A stretch of DNA of 5,537 nt from CBFGWV01 sp965652545 (GTDB lineage: Bacteria > Pseudomonadota > Gammaproteobacteria > Competibacterales > Competibacteraceae), in the NCBI GenBank assembly GCA_965652545.1, contig CBFGWV010000311.1, positions 1-5,537 of the forward strand. The letters are read 5' to 3'. A model generated the notes under the pieces. That model did no database searches, was not told where the DNA came from, and saw nothing but the letters and a program-made list of their open reading frames with translations. A program made the position numbers and the translations under genes. Below, piece by piece: positions 1-4,723 of this stretch. Every line of letters starts with the position of its first letter. Within the stretch, counting starts at the first letter, position 1.

Positions 1-157
1 AGTTTTAAGTTTTAAGTTTTAAGTTTTTCAGGATCGTCAGGGCCTTGAGGCTAAGCAACAACACTGGCAGCGGTGTTCGCCACTCCCCGGCGCACCTTGC
101 CCGCCTCGATCACTTAAAACTTAAAACCTAAAACTTAAAACCCTTCCCCCTCCCCCT
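1..157 (+). repeat. Heptad inverted-repeat element, copy 1 (left edge may be cut)
   Basis: Four units of AGTTTTA (last one AGTTTTT) occupy 1-28. After an 82-nt GC-rich core (29-110), the inverted form appears as four CTTAAAA-type units at 113-140, one of them CCTAAAA. The arms match at 25 of 27 positions (1-27 against 116-142). The right arm runs into a polypyrimidine tract, C3-TT-C5-T-C5, at 141-156. A second copy in reverse orientation lies at 3041-3224 and shares the arm end CACTTAAAAC, the polypyrimidine tract on the same side, an equal core length and the core block GGCGC-N8-CGCCTCG (here 89-108). I see no coding sequence in it. Because the element begins at base 1, the left arm may continue outside the window. 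I do not recognise a named family; a non-autonomous interspersed repeat is an inference. Confidence 0.8.
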
Positions 158-188
158 GCAATCCACATGTGAAACACGACACTTTCTT

Positions 189-227
189 GCATATCGCAAT
201 ATGCGAGCATGCCTGATGTTATCGCAA
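189..227. promoter_or_regulatory. Repeats upstream of the sigma-54 promoter, candidate activator sites
   Basis: GCATAT-CGCA-ATATGC (189-204) overlaps a second dyad, TCGCA-ATA-TGCGA (194-206). The octamer TATCGCAA occurs at 192-199 and again at 220-227, 28 bp apart. Relative to the predicted start at 281 these lie at about -92 to -54, close to where enhancer-binding proteins of sigma-54 promoters often bind. An AT-rich stretch (231-254) separates them from the promoter and could be a bend site, though it lacks a clean IHF consensus. Which activator would bind is unknown; the sites do not look like NtrC boxes or the GacA palindrome. Confidence 0.4.
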
Positions 228-253
228 CCTATTGAATTTAATTGATTTTAAAC

Positions 254-270
254 TTGGCACGATTCCCGCA
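254..270 (+). promoter_or_regulatory. Sigma-54 (RpoN) promoter, -24/-12
   Basis: The sequence reads TTGGCACG-ATTC-CCGCA. The invariant GG (256-257) and GC (268-269) have exactly the 10-bp gap that sigma-54 needs, and the -24 half TTGGCACG is a perfect match to the family consensus. The -12 half is CCGCA instead of TTGCA/T, so two less critical positions deviate. Taking C269 as -12, transcription would begin near 281. It faces rightward into the predicted RNA and away from the xerC operon. A sigma-54 promoter implies an ATP-dependent activator and control by an environmental or nitrogen/carbon signal, but which signal is not visible. Confidence 0.75.
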
Positions 271-310
271 ATAGTATTCACCGACCGTTGGGAACGCGGT
301 CAAGGAAGTG

Positions 311-412
311 ATGGGTTGCCGCCCTGTCACGGATGCGGACGACAGGCCTGAATGGATGCCTGAAGGGCTGTTGAAACCTGGAGACGATTGGACGGCGTTC
401 TTCGGGTGGTAA
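311..412 (+). CDS. Possible 33-residue small protein, function unknown
   Basis: An ATG at 311 opens a 33-codon frame ending with TAA at 410-412, wholly inside the predicted sigma-54 transcript. AAGGAAGTG (302-310) matches a strong Shine-Dalgarno sequence at eight of nine positions, though its spacing to the ATG is short; a GTG at 308 is an alternative start. The peptide is acidic in the middle and aromatic at the C-terminus: three Trp (residues 15, 27, 33), two adjacent Phe (30-31), a PEWMPEGLLKPGDD stretch at 13-26, and one Cys at residue 3. I see no signal peptide or membrane segment. It looks more protein-like than a chance frame, and about 70% of third positions are G or C. Several GGA motifs coincide with Trp codons, so coding and RNA-structure explanations compete. 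I do not recognise a family. Confidence 0.35.
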   Translation: MGCRPVTDADDRPEWMPEGLLKPGDDWTAFFGW

Positions 413-431
413 CAGCGCCATGGAATGGCGA

Positions 432-517
432 CGGGCGAACCTGCCCGGCGATTGATCGTGACTGCCTGGTCGAACCGGTCACGATTGCCGCTGAATCAGG
501 TTCGCCTGTTTTTTTTT
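432..517 (+). terminator. Compound rho-independent terminator of the small RNA
   Basis: Positions 432-443 pair with 497-508 as 12 bp including one G-U. The stem encloses an 8-bp hairpin, ATCGTGAC (455-462) with GTCACGAT (478-485), and is followed directly by nine T residues (509-517). A shorter version also works: CAGG-TTCG-CCTG (497-508) is a 4-bp hairpin on its own. A competing local hairpin CGGGC/GCCCG (432-436 with 443-447) would use up the 5' strand of the long stem. Termination is rightward; the minus strand has no T tract here, so this does not serve xerC. Confidence 0.8.
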
Positions 518-540
518 GCGTGTCTCAAACACGCTGACGA

Positions 541-1446
541 TCAGTCGCGACGCTTTTTGGCCCGCGGGTGGGCGGCATCGTAGACCTTTGCCAGATGCTG
601 AAAATCAAGATGGGTGTACACCTGGGTCGTTGCGATGTCCGCATGCCCGAGCAACTCCTGCACCGCACGCAGATCCCCACTGGACTCCAGCAAATGGCTG
701 GCGAACGAATGCCGCAACAGATGCGGGTGCAATCGGCGCCCGGCGCTGTGCTTGGTGGCCCAGCGCGCCAGACGCTGCTGTACGCCACGAGCCCCCAGCC
801 GCTGGCCGTTGCGGTTGACGAACAGGGCGCGTTCGCCGGCCTCTGCCATCGTATTGCGCAGTGGCAGCCAACGGCGGATGGCGGCGATCGCCGCACGCCC
901 TGTGGGCACGATACGTGTCTTCGACCCCTTGCCGGTGACCCGGACCAAGCCCTGGTCGAGCTCCAGGGCGTCCACGTCGATACCGACCAACTCGGCAAGT
1001 CGCAAACCGGCACCGTAGAAGAGCTCGAGCATGGCCTGATCGCGGCATTCGAGGGTGTCGTCGGCGGTGGCGTCCAGCAGTTGCTGAGCCTGGTCGACAT
1101 CCAGCACGTTGGGCAGTTTGCGGGCGGCTTTCGGTGGCTTGACCAAGCCGGCCGGGTTGGCGCTCAGCCGCCCCTCGCGCACGAGAAAGTCGAACCAGCC
1201 CCGCAGGCTGGCCAGTTGCCGCGCCAGCGAGCGCCCGCCGACACCGGCCCGATGGCGGGCAGCGATGAAGCCGCGCACCGTGTCCACGCTGACATTGGTA
1301 TCGGGATGCGCGCCACGTGCCTGACAGTGGCTGCACCACTGCTCGAGGTCACGCCGATAGGCGTCCAACGTGCGCGGCGAGAGCCGGCGTTCGTGATTGA
1401 GGTGATCGAGGTACCGCGCAAGCGTATCCGGCAGCGGTGCATCCAC
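541..1446 (-). CDS. xerC: Tyrosine recombinase XerC
   Basis: Site-specific recombinase that with XerD resolves chromosome dimers at dif during division; it acts in the cytoplasm at the septal DNA. At 301 residues it has the usual XerC length. The N-terminal SAM-like core-binding domain covers roughly residues 5-90 and the catalytic domain 110-295. All active-site residues are present: Arg149 (GAGLRLAEL), Lys173 (TGKGSKTR), His242 and Arg245 (HPHLLRH), His268 (LLGHAD) and nucleophile Tyr277 (QVYTHL). They align with the catalytic set of E. coli XerC. The start is GTG at 1446, eight bases after the DUF484 stop, without a clear Shine-Dalgarno sequence, so translational coupling is likely. It is the last gene of the operon and faces a convergent small RNA. 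XerC rather than XerD is chosen from the operon position and the RLSPRTLDAYRRDL N-terminus. Confidence 0.95.
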   Translation of the reverse strand: MDAPLPDTLARYLDHLNHERRLSPRTLDAYRRDLEQWCSHCQARGAHPDTNVSVDTVRGFIAARHRAGVGGRSLARQLASLRGWFDFLVREGRLSANPAGLVKPPKAARKLPNVLDVDQAQQLLDATADDTLECRDQAMLELFYGAGLRLAELVGIDVDALELDQGLVRVTGKGSKTRIVPTGRAAIAAIRRWLPLRNTMAEAGERALFVNRNGQRLGARGVQQRLARWATKHSAGRRLHPHLLRHSFASHLLESSGDLRAVQELLGHADIATTQVYTHLDFQHLAKVYDAAHPRAKKRRD

Positions 1447-1454
1447 GATGCGCG

Positions 1455-2174
1455 TCAGGCACTGCCGGGCAGCGGCCGCAGGTAGCTGCGCAAGGCCACG
1501 CTGACTTGCTCGCCCATGCGGGTTAGAAACATCGCACCCATGCCGGTCTGGAAGCGCTCGGGGCTTTCGCTGCCGACGGCGAGCATGCCCTGCCAGTCGA
1601 CGCCATCGAGCGGCAAGAGCGCTGCGCTGGCCACCCGATCGGCGACATCGGCGAACAACACCTTGGATTGCTCCTCGGTGACGGCACCGCAGTAGGGGCG
1701 ACGCGAGGCGAGGATACGGACAAACGGCGCCAAGGCGTTGCTGTCGATGAACTCCCGTTCGCGCTGCAAGCGTTTGGGCCGGGGTACCGCGGCCAGCCGG
1801 ATGGCGGTGAAATCGGCGTTGAACTCGTCGCGCAGGACCGACTGCACGGCAACGAGAAGGTCTTCGAGGTTGCGCGCTTCGATCAGCGCGAGGGTGAGGC
1901 TTTGCATACGCCGTGACAGGCCGTCGTTGTCACGCGCCACCAGCACCAGGTCCTGCAATTTGCGGCCAAGCCGCGCGTTGTCTTCCTGGAGCAGGGAGAG
2001 CCGGCGCTCGATCAGTGAGACGGCGGGCTTGGTCGGGTGTGGAACCTTTAGCGTGGCCAGAAGCTCCAGATGCCGTTCGAAGAAATCCGGGTGGGTGCGC
2101 AGATAGTCGGCCAGTTCCTGCTCGGTCACGGTCTCCGGCCGCCGTCGGGCAGCCTCTCCCCCCTGCTTTTTCAT
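1455..2174 (-). CDS. DUF484 family protein
   Basis: Protein of 239 residues, typical for DUF484, a family almost always encoded between dapF and xerC in gammaproteobacteria; its biochemical role is not established. Residues 16-60 carry the family's N-terminal signature (ADYLRTHPDFFERH, then PHPTKPAVSLIERR). Residues about 55-100 are rich in Leu, Arg and Glu and probably form a coiled coil. The rest (about 105-232) fits a GAF-like fold, with the conserved blocks ASAALLPLDG and GMLAVGSESPERF followed by MGAMFLTRMGEQV. No catalytic residues or membrane segments are seen. The ATG overlaps the dapF stop as ATGA (2171-2174), and GAGGGGA lies ten bases upstream inside dapF, so translation is probably coupled. 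Confidence 0.92.
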   Translation of the reverse strand: MKKQGGEAARRRPETVTEQELADYLRTHPDFFERHLELLATLKVPHPTKPAVSLIERRLSLLQEDNARLGRKLQDLVLVARDNDGLSRRMQSLTLALIEARNLEDLLVAVQSVLRDEFNADFTAIRLAAVPRPKRLQREREFIDSNALAPFVRILASRRPYCGAVTEEQSKVLFADVADRVASAALLPLDGVDWQGMLAVGSESPERFQTGMGAMFLTRMGEQVSVALRSYLRPLPGSA

Positions 2175-3016
2175 AACGATACCGTCCCCTCGTACACTGT
2201 TGCCACCGGTCCGGTCATGAACAGGTGGCCTTCGCCGTCCCAGTCGATCGTCAGCCTTCCGCCATGCAGGTCGACCTGCACCGATGCATCCAGCCGCCCT
2301 TGGCGCCGGCCCACCGCGACGGCCGCACAGGCGCCGCTGCCGCAGGCCTGGGTCTCCCCGACGCCGCGCTCGAACACACGCAGGCGAATATGCGAGGGGG
2401 ACAGAACCTGCATGAACCCGACGTTCACACGGTTGGGAAACAGCGGGTGAGACTCCAAAAGCGGCCCGAGCCGTGCAACCGGCGCGGTGTCCACATCGTC
2501 CACGGTCATGACCATGTGCGGGTTGCCCATGGCCACGGCACCGAAACGCACATCCTGCCCGTCGGCCTGTACGCTGTACTGCGCCGCCGGTGCACCCTTG
2601 TCCAGCGGGATTTGCGCGGGCTCGAACTCGGGCACGCCCATGTCGACAGTGACGCGGCCATCGGCGTTGATCACCAGTTCCAGCTCGCCACGCATCGTGC
2701 CGACACGGATGCGGTCACGGTCGATAAGGCCTTGGTCACGCACGAAGCGGGCAAAGCAGCGGGCACCATTGCCGCACTGCTCCACCTCACCGCCATCGGC
2801 ATTGAAGATGCGGTAGTTGAAGTCCACCCCGGGCCGGGCCGCGGCTTCCACCAGCAGGAGCTGGTCGAAACCGACGCCGGTATGCCGGTCGGCCAGACGG
2901 CTGACGGTCGCGGCGTCGAGCGTGACCGACTGGCGAACCCCGTCGATGACCACGAAGTCGTTGCCGAGTCCGTGCATCTTGGTGAATCGGAGCCTGTCGG
3001 TCGGTGCATTCTGCAT
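2171..3016 (-). CDS. dapF: Diaminopimelate epimerase DapF
   Basis: PLP-independent epimerase converting LL- to meso-diaminopimelate, the peptidoglycan cross-linker and substrate of LysA. At 281 residues the length is normal. The N-terminal FTKMHGLGNDFVVID motif is at 11-25. The two catalytic cysteines are Cys81 (EQCGNGARCFARF) and Cys225 (ETQACGSGACAA), the thiol pair that adds and removes the alpha proton. GNPHMV (164-169) and NRVNVGF (195-201) are further conserved substrate-site blocks. The ATG at 3016 gives an eight-residue extension before the usual N-terminus; the next Met (14) is too far inside. No convincing Shine-Dalgarno sequence lies before this ATG. The upstream 200 bases are occupied by a repeat element that separates dapF from lysA. 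The stop overlaps the next gene's ATG. Confidence 0.97.
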   Translation of the reverse strand: MQNAPTDRLRFTKMHGLGNDFVVIDGVRQSVTLDAATVSRLADRHTGVGFDQLLLVEAAARPGVDFNYRIFNADGGEVEQCGNGARCFARFVRDQGLIDRDRIRVGTMRGELELVINADGRVTVDMGVPEFEPAQIPLDKGAPAAQYSVQADGQDVRFGAVAMGNPHMVMTVDDVDTAPVARLGPLLESHPLFPNRVNVGFMQVLSPSHIRLRVFERGVGETQACGSGACAAVAVGRRQGRLDASVQVDLHGGRLTIDWDGEGHLFMTGPVATVYEGTVSL

Positions 3017-3040
3017 GAGGGTCAGTGTACTGCCGCTGGG

Positions 3041-3224
3041 TTCAAGGGGGGAAGGGAGGGGGTGATTTAAGTTTAAAGTTTAAAGTTTTAGGTTTTAAGT
3101 GGTGCGAGGCGCCGGCCGAGCGCCACGCTCCCTCAAGCCTACGTGCTGTACATGCTCTGAACACTCGATTGCGATGAGACTCATCCACTTAAAACTTAAA
3201 ACTTAAAACTTAAAACTTAAAACT
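3041..3224 (-). repeat. Heptad inverted-repeat element, copy 2, inside the lysA-dapF gap
   Basis: On the plus strand five CTTAAAA units fill 3188-3222, and an inverted, more degenerate heptad arm fills 3066-3101. Read on the minus strand the arms pair at 34 of 37 positions, with mismatches at 12, 21 and 28 from the loop, and enclose an 82-nt core (3103-3184). Beyond the degenerate arm is a purine-rich tract (3044-3062), which is polypyrimidine on the minus strand, as in copy 1. The core starts with CGAGGCG-N8-GCGCC (3105-3124), the reverse complement of the block in copy 1, at nearly the same distance from the arm. A perfect 13-bp dyad GATGAGACTCATC sits at 3173-3185. The element begins four bases after the lysA stop, so the operon mRNA would carry it as a long AU-rich stem-loop. 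Confidence 0.8.
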
Positions 3225-3236
3225 ACCCTCAGGGTA
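3211..3236 (-). terminator. Weak terminator-like hairpin at the lysA stop
   Basis: TACCCTCAGGGTA (3224-3236) is a dyad spanning the lysA stop codon. On the minus strand it forms a 5-bp stem with the stop TGA as loop and is followed by GTTTTAAGTTTT from the heptad arm. This resembles a poor intrinsic terminator. The stem is short and the T tract is interrupted, so partial attenuation of dapF is the most it suggests. Confidence 0.25.
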
Positions 3237-4473
3237 ACCGACTCTCCCCGGCCAGCAGCTGCTCGACCGTCTCACGTGCACGCACCACGTGGACCTGCTC
3301 GCCGTCGACCATCACCTCGGCCGCGCGGGGTCGGGTATTGTAGTTGGAGCTCATCACGAAACCGTAGGCACCGGCCGACCGCACGGCGAGCAAATCGCCA
3401 GGCTCCAGGACCAGTTGCCGCTCCTTGCCGAGGAAGTCGCCGGTTTCGCACACCGGGCCGACCAGGTCATAGGCTTTGGGCTCGCCGGCGCGAGGGCGGG
3501 CGGGGACGATGTCCATCCAGGCGGAGTACAGCGCCGGGCGGATCAGGTCGTTCATGGCCGCATCGATGATGGCGAAATGCTTGTGCGGGTTGGACTTCAG
3601 GAACTCCACCCGGGTGAGCAGGATGCCGGCGTTGCCGGCAATGGCTCGGCCCGGTTCCAGCCACAGCGCATACGGCCGATCACCCAGGCGATCGAGAATG
3701 GGTGCCAGGTAATCGGCCGGCAGCGGCGGCGACTCGTCTTTATAGCGAATGCCCAGCCCCCCGCCGATATCGAGGTGATGGATGGCAATGCCGTCCTCGG
3801 TAAGCTGGTCGGCCAGCGCGAGCAGTCGATCCAGTGCATCGACGAACGGCAGGGCGCGCGTGAGCTGCGAGCCGATATGGCAGTCGATGCCGGTCACCCG
3901 CAGATGAGCGGAATCTGCCGCCCGCCGGTACATCGCGCGGGCGGTGTCCACGTCTACGCCGAATTTGTTTTCCTTCAACCCGGTGGAGATATATGGATGC
4001 GTGCCGGCGTCGACGTCGGGGTTTACCCGCACGGACACCGCGGCCACTTTGCCATGCGCGGCCGCGACCGCCTCCAGGCGCTCCAGCTCGGCCGCGGACT
4101 CCAGGTTGAAGCAGGCCACGCCGGCCTCCAGCGCACGGGTCAGCTCATCAGCGCGCTTGGCCACCCCGGAGAACACGGTTTTGGCCGGGTCGCCACCGGC
4201 GGCGAGGACGCGCTCGAGCTCGCCGACAGAGACGATGTCGAAACCAGCCCCCAGACGCGCCAGAACATCCAGCACCGCCAGGTTGCTGTTGGCCTTGACC
4301 GCGTAGCACACCTGGTGCGGACGATCGCCCAAGGCGGAATCGAACGCCTTGTAATGGCGCTCCAGCGTGGCGCGGGAATATACGTACAGCGGTGTGCCAT
4401 GGGCGGCGGCGATATCGGCCACGGGCACGTCTTCGGCGAACAGCTCACCGTCACGGTAAAGAAAATGATCCAT
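3229..4473 (-). CDS. lysA: Diaminopimelate decarboxylase LysA
   Basis: PLP enzyme catalysing the last step of lysine synthesis, meso-diaminopimelate to L-lysine plus CO2. At 414 residues it has the expected length. Fold type III barrel: Lys60 in CYAVKANSN forms the Schiff base with PLP; His199 in DCHIGSQL stacks on the cofactor; the Gly-rich loop DIGGGLG (235-241) and EPGR (273-276) hold the phosphate. Cys342 in the CETGD motif (342-346), contributed across the dimer interface, and Tyr370 (AGAYGF) complete the active site, and SSNYNTRPR (375-383) is the typical C-terminal signature. The ATG at 4473 lies five bases after the lptM stop; AAGGA is about 12 bases upstream in the end of lptM. Pairing with dapF puts consecutive enzymes of the same pathway in one operon, although a repeat element separates them. 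Confidence 0.97.
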   Translation of the reverse strand: MDHFLYRDGELFAEDVPVADIAAAHGTPLYVYSRATLERHYKAFDSALGDRPHQVCYAVKANSNLAVLDVLARLGAGFDIVSVGELERVLAAGGDPAKTVFSGVAKRADELTRALEAGVACFNLESAAELERLEAVAAAHGKVAAVSVRVNPDVDAGTHPYISTGLKENKFGVDVDTARAMYRRAADSAHLRVTGIDCHIGSQLTRALPFVDALDRLLALADQLTEDGIAIHHLDIGGGLGIRYKDESPPLPADYLAPILDRLGDRPYALWLEPGRAIAGNAGILLTRVEFLKSNPHKHFAIIDAAMNDLIRPALYSAWMDIVPARPRAGEPKAYDLVGPVCETGDFLGKERQLVLEPGDLLAVRSAGAYGFVMSSNYNTRPRAAEVMVDGEQVHVVRARETVEQLLAGESRLP

Positions 4474-4478
4474 TGGGC

Positions 4479-4601
4479 TTAGCTGTCCTTGGTCTCGTCA
4501 GACTCAGTGGGGGCGTCGTCGGGGGGCAGGTAAAGATCGCCCTTCTGGCCGCAGGCGGTCAGCAGCAGCGCGGTGAGCAGAGCCATACACAGTAGGCGCA
4601 C
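4479..4601 (-). CDS. lptM: LptM (YifL/LppL) small outer-membrane lipoprotein
   Basis: Lipoprotein of 40 residues when started at GTG 4601. A short signal peptide (basic residue 2, hydrophobic MALLTALLLTA) ends in the lipobox LTAC, with Cys17 as the lipidated residue and Gly at +2, which fits outer-membrane sorting. Directly after the Cys is CGQKGDLYLP, the family signature; most members have Pro where Asp stands here. The tail is short and acidic. In E. coli LptM binds the LptDE translocon and helps LptD mature. A longer frame up to ATG 4724 exists, but it would put the signal sequence 40 residues inside the protein and cover the promoter region. GGGA seven bases before the GTG supports the shorter start; ATG 4586 would leave no basic n-region. 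First gene of the operon. Confidence 0.88.
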   Translation of the reverse strand: MRLLCMALLTALLLTACGQKGDLYLPPDDAPTESDETKDS

Positions 4602-4634
4602 GTGTCGTTCCCGAAGGTTTGTGGCAAGAGCGGC

Positions 4635-4663
4635 AGTATAACGGGGGGCACAGAGGCTGTCCG
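4635..4663 (-). promoter_or_regulatory. Sigma-70 promoter of the lptM-lysA-dapF-xerC operon
   Basis: On the minus strand CGGACA (4663-4658) is followed after 17 bp by TATACT (4640-4635). The -35 matches TTGACA at four of six and the -10 matches TATAAT at five of six. Transcription would start near 4628, giving a leader of about 27 bases before the lptM GTG. Confidence 0.55.
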
Positions 4664-4680
4664 ACCTGTGCGGCACAGCC
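4648..4680. promoter_or_regulatory. Overlapping dyads between divergent promoters, possible operator
   Basis: CTGTGC-G-GCACAG (4666-4678) is a perfect 13-bp dyad. GCACAG also occurs at 4648-4653, and GGCTGT (4655-4660) pairs with ACAGCC (4675-4680). The sites cover the -35 regions of both promoters, so one bound protein could affect both directions. No regulator can be named from sequence. Confidence 0.3.
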
Positions 4681-4688
4681 GCTATACT
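4661..4688 (+). promoter_or_regulatory. Sigma-70 promoter of the esterase gene
   Basis: TATACT at 4683-4688 is a good -10. With a 16-bp spacer the -35 would be CCGACC (4661-4666), three of six matches, so the -35 is weak. The start would be near 4695, about 30 bases before the ATG. Its -35 overlaps that of the leftward promoter. Confidence 0.45.
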
Positions 4689-4723
4689 TCGGGCCCACAA
4701 AACGCGCGAGGGAGAGATCGTCA

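Larger units (their letters stand above)
281..517 (+). ncRNA. Predicted sigma-54-driven small RNA with GGA hairpins, CsrB/RsmZ-like
   Basis: The transcript is bounded by a sigma-54 promoter and an intrinsic terminator, about 237 nt. Eight GGA motifs begin at 291, 304, 331, 337, 354, 380, 390 and 422, and none lies in the terminator part. Several sit in loops: GACCG/CGGTC (283-287 with 297-301) around TTGGGAACG; CCTGTC/GACAGG (323-328 with 341-346) around a 12-nt loop with two GGA; CAGGC/GCCTG (343-347 with 358-362), an alternative to the previous stem; GCTGTT/AACAGC (367-372 with 411-416) enclosing two; and CGCCAT-GGA-ATGGCG (416-430). The site TCACGGATGC (327-336) fits the published RsmE/CsrA ligand pattern CANGGANG. 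RNAs of this kind sequester the translational repressor CsrA/RsmA. Known family members are usually switched on by GacA, not sigma-54. A 33-codon frame inside the RNA is an alternative explanation. No Rfam family was recognised by direct similarity. Confidence 0.55.

Noticed and set aside
57..64. AACAACAC resembling the CA motifs of CrcZ/CrcY-type RNAs
   Set aside because: Single occurrence, and it lies inside the repeat core upstream of the sigma-54 promoter, outside the predicted RNA.
1..143. CRISPR array suggested by regularly spaced repeats
   Set aside because: The repeats are contiguous 7-bp units in inverted arms with no spacers; no cas genes nearby.
158..255. GacA upstream box expected for Rsm/Csr sponge RNAs
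   Set aside because: No TGTAAG-N6-CTTACA-like palindrome is present; the promoter found is of the sigma-54 type.
518..534. Hairpin GCGTGT-CTCAA-ACACGC as terminator for xerC
   Set aside because: On the minus strand it is followed by nine A residues instead of T residues, so it lacks the U tract.
568..1485. Long open frame on the plus strand opposite xerC (305 codons), and a similar one opposite lysA (3289-4482)
   Set aside because: Both are antisense to genes with complete catalytic motifs, their translations show no recognisable domain, and open antisense frames are common in GC-rich coding DNA.
3021..3045. TTGAAC and TACACT on the minus strand as a private dapF promoter
   Set aside because: The spacer is only about 10 bp, far below the 16-18 bp needed.
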